Origin: Gilliamella mensalis
GTDB taxonomy: Bacteria > Pseudomonadota > Gammaproteobacteria > Enterobacterales > Orbaceae
NCBI RefSeq assembly: GCF_900103085.1
Contig: NZ_FMWR01000007.1
Span: forward strand, 62,001-126,000
Length of the DNA: 64,000 nt
Reading direction: 5' to 3'
Position numbers and translations under genes: made by a program. Shown piece by piece: positions 61,496 through 64,000 of this stretch (position 1 is its first letter; the number at the start of each line of letters is the position of its first letter). The notes below the pieces were generated by a model that saw only the letters and a program-made list of their open reading frames with translations, made no database searches and was not told the origin of the DNA.

Positions 61496-61529
61496 AAGCA
61501 GAAAGAAAATTTCTGCTTATTTTTTATCG
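61496..61529 (+). terminator. Terminator after obgE
   Basis: AAGCAGAAA (61496-61504) and TTTCTGCTT (61510-61518) pair around GAAAA and are followed by ATTTTTT. It lies 63 bases after the obgE stop. Confidence 0.85.
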
Positions 61530-61609
61530 AGTTGAATATAAAACCAGTTTTATCAGATAAGTGAGTCAGGTATTTATTTTCATTTAATTTAGGAAAGTCT
61601 AAAAAATGC

Positions 61610-61643
61610 TTGCTTTTAGTAATGAGAATCATTATCATTATTG
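61610..61643 (+). promoter_or_regulatory. Fur box and promoter of the RyhB-like RNA
   Basis: AGTAATGAGAATCATTATC (61618-61636) agrees with the Fur consensus (GATAATGATAATCATTATC) at 16 of 19 positions, and ATCATTATT follows. It overlaps a promoter with -35 TTGCTT (61610-61615) and -10 TATCAT (61633-61638), 17 bases apart, so Fur with iron would block transcription. Predicted start about 61645. Confidence 0.85.
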
Positions 61644-61644
61644 A

Positions 61645-61732
61645 GTGCTTTGTTAGAGCCTAAACAGCTTCTAACAAAGTATGACATTGCTCACATTGCT
61701 TCCAATATTTGCCAGCTAAGCTGGCTTTTTTA
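61645..61732 (+). ncRNA. ryhB: RyhB-like iron-responsive small regulatory RNA
   Basis: The predicted 88-base transcript has three parts, as in E. coli RyhB (90 bases): a 5' hairpin (CTTTGTTAGA 61648-61657 / TCTAACAAAG 61670-61679), a single-stranded core, and a terminator (GCCAGC-TAA-GCTGGC, then TTTTTT, 61711-61731). The core at 61683-61703 contains ACATTGCTCACATTGCTTCC, which agrees with the seed region of E. coli RyhB as I recall it, followed by AATATT where E. coli has AGTATT. The 5' hairpin sequence is unlike E. coli. RyhB acts with Hfq to shut down iron-using mRNAs when iron is scarce. Convergent with smrB. Confidence 0.9.
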
Positions 61733-61769
61733 TTTTTGTGTCACTTACAACTATTTTAATCTTCAAGTA

Positions 61770-62312
61770 CTAGCTATTTGGTAATTCATTGTCGATGTCA
61801 AATAAAATAAGTAGGGCAGCGTTGCCTCCAAATTCTTTGGGTGCTTGATGGAAGCAGATAACATGAGGATGCTGAGCTAGCCACATGGGTGTTTGTGTTT
61901 TTAATATATTTTTTCCATGCCCATACATGATGCATGCGCAATGCGCTCTCTCTTTTAAACATGCAGCGATAAGGGCAGCAATCTCTTTTTTAGCTTCTTG
62001 CTGAGTGAGTCCATGTAAGTCCAAAAAAAATTCTGGCTCATAAAATCCACGGCGTAATTTTTTTACTTCATAGGGGTCGGCATTTTCTCGACTATAGCGG
62101 ATAGGATCTTGTTGTAATAGCGGTTGATAATTATCAGAAAAATAAAACTCAGCATGAATTTTTTCATGTTGTAGTTTTTGTGTTTCCATTATTTTTTGGG
62201 AGCGTTTTATCGGTTTATGAACAACGGTATCTTGTTTTAGCTTTTTGGTATTACCAATACTATTTTTAAACAAGTTTATGTCATCTTGGTCTAAGTTAAA
62301 TTTATTTGGCAT
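61770..62312 (-). CDS. smrB: Ribosome rescue endonuclease SmrB
   Basis: 180 residues (183 in E. coli SmrB/YfcN). The N-terminal helix (DLFK-like, here DQDDINLFKNSIGNTKKLKQ) is followed by the Smr domain with FFLDLHGLTQQEAKKEIAAL and CIMYGHGKNILKTQTPMWLA; the LDLHG and GHGK motifs are catalytic or binding elements. In E. coli SmrB cuts mRNA between collided ribosomes. It follows nth after 6 bases in one unit. Confidence 0.95.
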   Translation of the reverse strand: MPNKFNLDQDDINLFKNSIGNTKKLKQDTVVHKPIKRSQKIMETQKLQHEKIHAEFYFSDNYQPLLQQDPIRYSRENADPYEVKKLRRGFYEPEFFLDLHGLTQQEAKKEIAALIAACLKERAHCACIMYGHGKNILKTQTPMWLAQHPHVICFHQAPKEFGGNAALLILFDIDNELPNS

Positions 62313-62318
62313 TAATTT

Positions 62319-62957
62319 TCACTCTGGGTAAACTTTTTGTTTAAATTCGCACAAATCTTCTATAACACAGGCACCACATCTAGGTTTTCTGGCAATACAG
62401 GTATAACGCCCATGTAAAATTAGCCAGTGGTGGCAATTTATTTTATATTCTTTGGGTACGACCTTCAGCAATTTTTCTTCAACTGCTTCAACAGTTTTAC
62501 CGGGTGCAAAACCTGTACGGTTACTTACCCTAAATATATGTGTATCGACGGCAATGGTTGGCCAACCAAAAGCGGTGTTTAGCACAACATTGGCTGTTTT
62601 ACGACCAACGCCAGGTAATTCAATTAGCGCATCAAAATTTTCAGGCACTTCACCTTGATATTTATCTACCAATATTTGACAGGTTTTAATAATGTTCTGT
62701 GCTTTACTATTATAAAGCCCAATGGTGCGGATATAGCTTTTTAGTTTATCAACGCCAAGAGCCAAAATTTGATCAGCAGTATTTGCAACAGCAAACAAGG
62801 GTTGGGTGGCTTTATTTACACTCACATCAGTTGCTTGTGCTGAAAGTACTACTGCAATTAGCAGTTCAAAAGGTGTCTGATAAATAAGTTCTGTTGTTGG
62901 ATCTTTAATATGATCCTTTAATCTTTCTAAAATTTGGATTCGGGTTGATTGTTTCAC
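62319..62957 (-). CDS. nth: Endonuclease III
   Basis: 212 residues (211 in E. coli). The helix-hairpin-helix LPGVGRKTANVVLNTAFG contains catalytic Lys120; catalytic Asp138 is in AVDTHIFRV; the [4Fe-4S] ligands are Cys187, Cys194, Cys197 and Cys203 with exact spacing. It removes oxidised pyrimidines and cuts the abasic site in base-excision repair. In E. coli nth follows the rsx/rnf genes; here it is upstream of smrB and divergent from putP. Confidence 0.97.
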   Translation of the reverse strand: MKQSTRIQILERLKDHIKDPTTELIYQTPFELLIAVVLSAQATDVSVNKATQPLFAVANTADQILALGVDKLKSYIRTIGLYNSKAQNIIKTCQILVDKYQGEVPENFDALIELPGVGRKTANVVLNTAFGWPTIAVDTHIFRVSNRTGFAPGKTVEAVEEKLLKVVPKEYKINCHHWLILHGRYTCIARKPRCGACVIEDLCEFKQKVYPE

Positions 62958-63224
62958 AAAATAATTATATTAAAAATAGTGAGGCATATATTATATACTT
63001 TTATTTACAGTTTATCTGTAGGTTGCATTTAGTTTTTATATAGATCAGATTAATAAAAAGCATCAAGTACTATTACCAATTACAAAATATATTTATTACA
63101 CACGTTGTGTACATTTTAGTTATTTGAGCATTCACATTCATAATCACTGACTTTTTAGCATGGTGATTTTATGATAAGCTAACCAACTATTTTTTTAATT
63201 TATCAAATAAGGTTTTTTAAAGAT
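62958..63224. promoter_or_regulatory. Divergent control region between nth and putP
   Basis: 267 AT-rich bases. The only distinct motif is the inverted repeat TACACA-CGT-TGTGTA (63097-63111), about 115 bases before putP. It is a possible operator, but the regulator is unknown; I see no clear PutA-type GTTGCA site. Confidence 0.35.
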
Positions 63225-64000
63225 ATGTCCTTACCAATGATTGTCACCTTTGCTGTATACATTTTAGGCATGATTGCAATAGGTTTTTTTGCATTTCGAT
63301 CGACGCAGAATTTTGGTGATTATATTTTAGGTGGGCGTCGTATCGGTAGTGTTGTCACAGCACTTTCAGCTGGCGCATCAGATATGAGCGGTTGGTTATT
63401 AATGGGATTACCTGGTGCAGTTTTTTTGTTTGGTATTTCTCAAAGTTGGATTGCAATTGGGTTGATTATTGGTGCTTATTTGAATTGGTTACTCATTGCT
63501 GGGAGATTACGTGTCTTTACGGAAATCAACCATAATTCATTAACTTTACCCGATTATTTTGCTCGTCGATTTGATGATAAAAGCTCATTGCTGCGTATTA
63601 TTTCAGCCGTTATTATTTTAATCTTTTTTACTGTTTATTGTGCTTCTGGTGTAGTTGCGGGTGCAAAATTATTCGAAAGTACATTTGGTATGAGCTATGG
63701 TTGGGCAATGCTTGCAGGTGCTGGTGCAACCATTGCCTATACGTTTATTGGTGGTTTTTTAGCTGTCAGTTGGACTGATACTATTCAAGCGAGTTTAATG
63801 ATGTTTGCACTTATTCTAACGCCGATTATGGTTATGGTAAATGCAGGTGGGCTTACTGATGCATTGACATATATTCAATCGCTTAATCCTGATTACACCA
63901 ATTTATTTGCTCACATGGATTTTATCGCTATTATTTCATTATTAGGCTGGGGTCTTGGCTATTTTGGGCAACCTCATATTTTAGCCAGATTTATGGCGGC
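63225..64000 (+). CDS. putP: Sodium/proline symporter PutP (truncated by window end)
   Basis: The first 258 codons are present, starting MSLPMIVTFAVYILGMIAIG, and the frame runs off the window. E. coli PutP has 502 residues. Matching blocks are LSAGASDMSGWLLMGLPGAV, FFTVYCASGVVAGAKLFEST, FIGGFLAVSWTDTIQASLMM and GWGLGYFGQPHILARFMAA. An inner-membrane sodium-solute symporter (SSS family) taking up proline. No putA is seen on the other side of the divergent region. Confidence 0.95.
   Translation, partial: MSLPMIVTFAVYILGMIAIGFFAFRSTQNFGDYILGGRRIGSVVTALSAGASDMSGWLLMGLPGAVFLFGISQSWIAIGLIIGAYLNWLLIAGRLRVFTEINHNSLTLPDYFARRFDDKSSLLRIISAVIILIFFTVYCASGVVAGAKLFESTFGMSYGWAMLAGAGATIAYTFIGGFLAVSWTDTIQASLMMFALILTPIMVMVNAGGLTDALTYIQSLNPDYTNLFAHMDFIAIISLLGWGLGYFGQPHILARFMA

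Overview
The window is a compact, AT-rich stretch of gammaproteobacterial chromosome. Almost every gene has a close Escherichia coli counterpart, often in the same local order: gntX-nfuA, slt-trpR, iscRSUA-hscBA-fdx, S10-spc-alpha, nirBDC-cysG, rplU-rpmA-yhbE-obgE. The low GC content, the Haemophilus-type TehB and the mix of enteric sugar genes suggest a host-associated relative of the Orbaceae/Pasteurellaceae (for example Gilliamella-like). That placement is inference; the sequence contains no rRNA to settle it. No tRNA, rRNA, CRISPR array, prophage or intact insertion sequence was seen.

Layout. 1-5.8 kb: the end of pepB, ppiA, gntX, nfuA, rob, and a slt-trpR pair on the minus strand. 5.8-11.1 kb: the iron-sulfur assembly operon iscRSUA-hscBA-fdx behind a recognisable IscR-type operator; iscX does not follow fdx. 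11.3-25.3 kb: an uninterrupted S10, spc and alpha ribosomal cluster with secY and rpoA. It has a putative S10 leader, an internal terminator and promoter between rpsQ and rplN, and a conserved S4-type leader before the GTG-started rpsM. 25.4-30.2 kb: slyX, radC, slyD, fabI, tehB, fmt. 30.5-36.9 kb: an SLC13/TrkA-C transporter, the pyruvate oxidase poxB, and gntK-edd (gluconate uptake into the Entner-Doudoroff route) with a GntR-like operator.

37.1-43.4 kb is a galactitol catabolic cluster, gatABC-gatD-gatR-lacC-gatY. The PTS brings in galactitol-1-phosphate, GatD oxidises it to tagatose-6-phosphate, a LacC-type kinase phosphorylates it and GatY cleaves the bisphosphate. It differs from the E. 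coli operon in carrying its own tagatose-6-phosphate kinase and in lacking gatZ. It is followed by about 1.1 kb of decayed DNA with direct repeats and a broken second copy of part of gatY. 44.5-49.1 kb: the glucose-1-phosphatase agp, and a marR-hlyD-ABC-2 permease export cluster without an ATPase, with matching operators before marR and hlyD. 49.2-58.4 kb: nitrite reduction (nirBDC-cysG) and a narXL two-component system, separated by a DUF4272 gene. 58.5-64 kb: rplU-rpmA-yhbE-obgE, a small RNA strongly resembling RyhB preceded by a Fur box, then nth-smrB and the start of putP.

The most interesting items are the RyhB homologue in the same window as a probable target (iscS), the rearranged galactitol/tagatose operon with its degenerate duplicate, a ten-residue insertion in ribosomal protein S3, a perfect 18-bp palindrome inside the S10 promoter, and the ATPase-less export cluster. 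I found no convincing wholly new system such as a defence island or novel mobile element.
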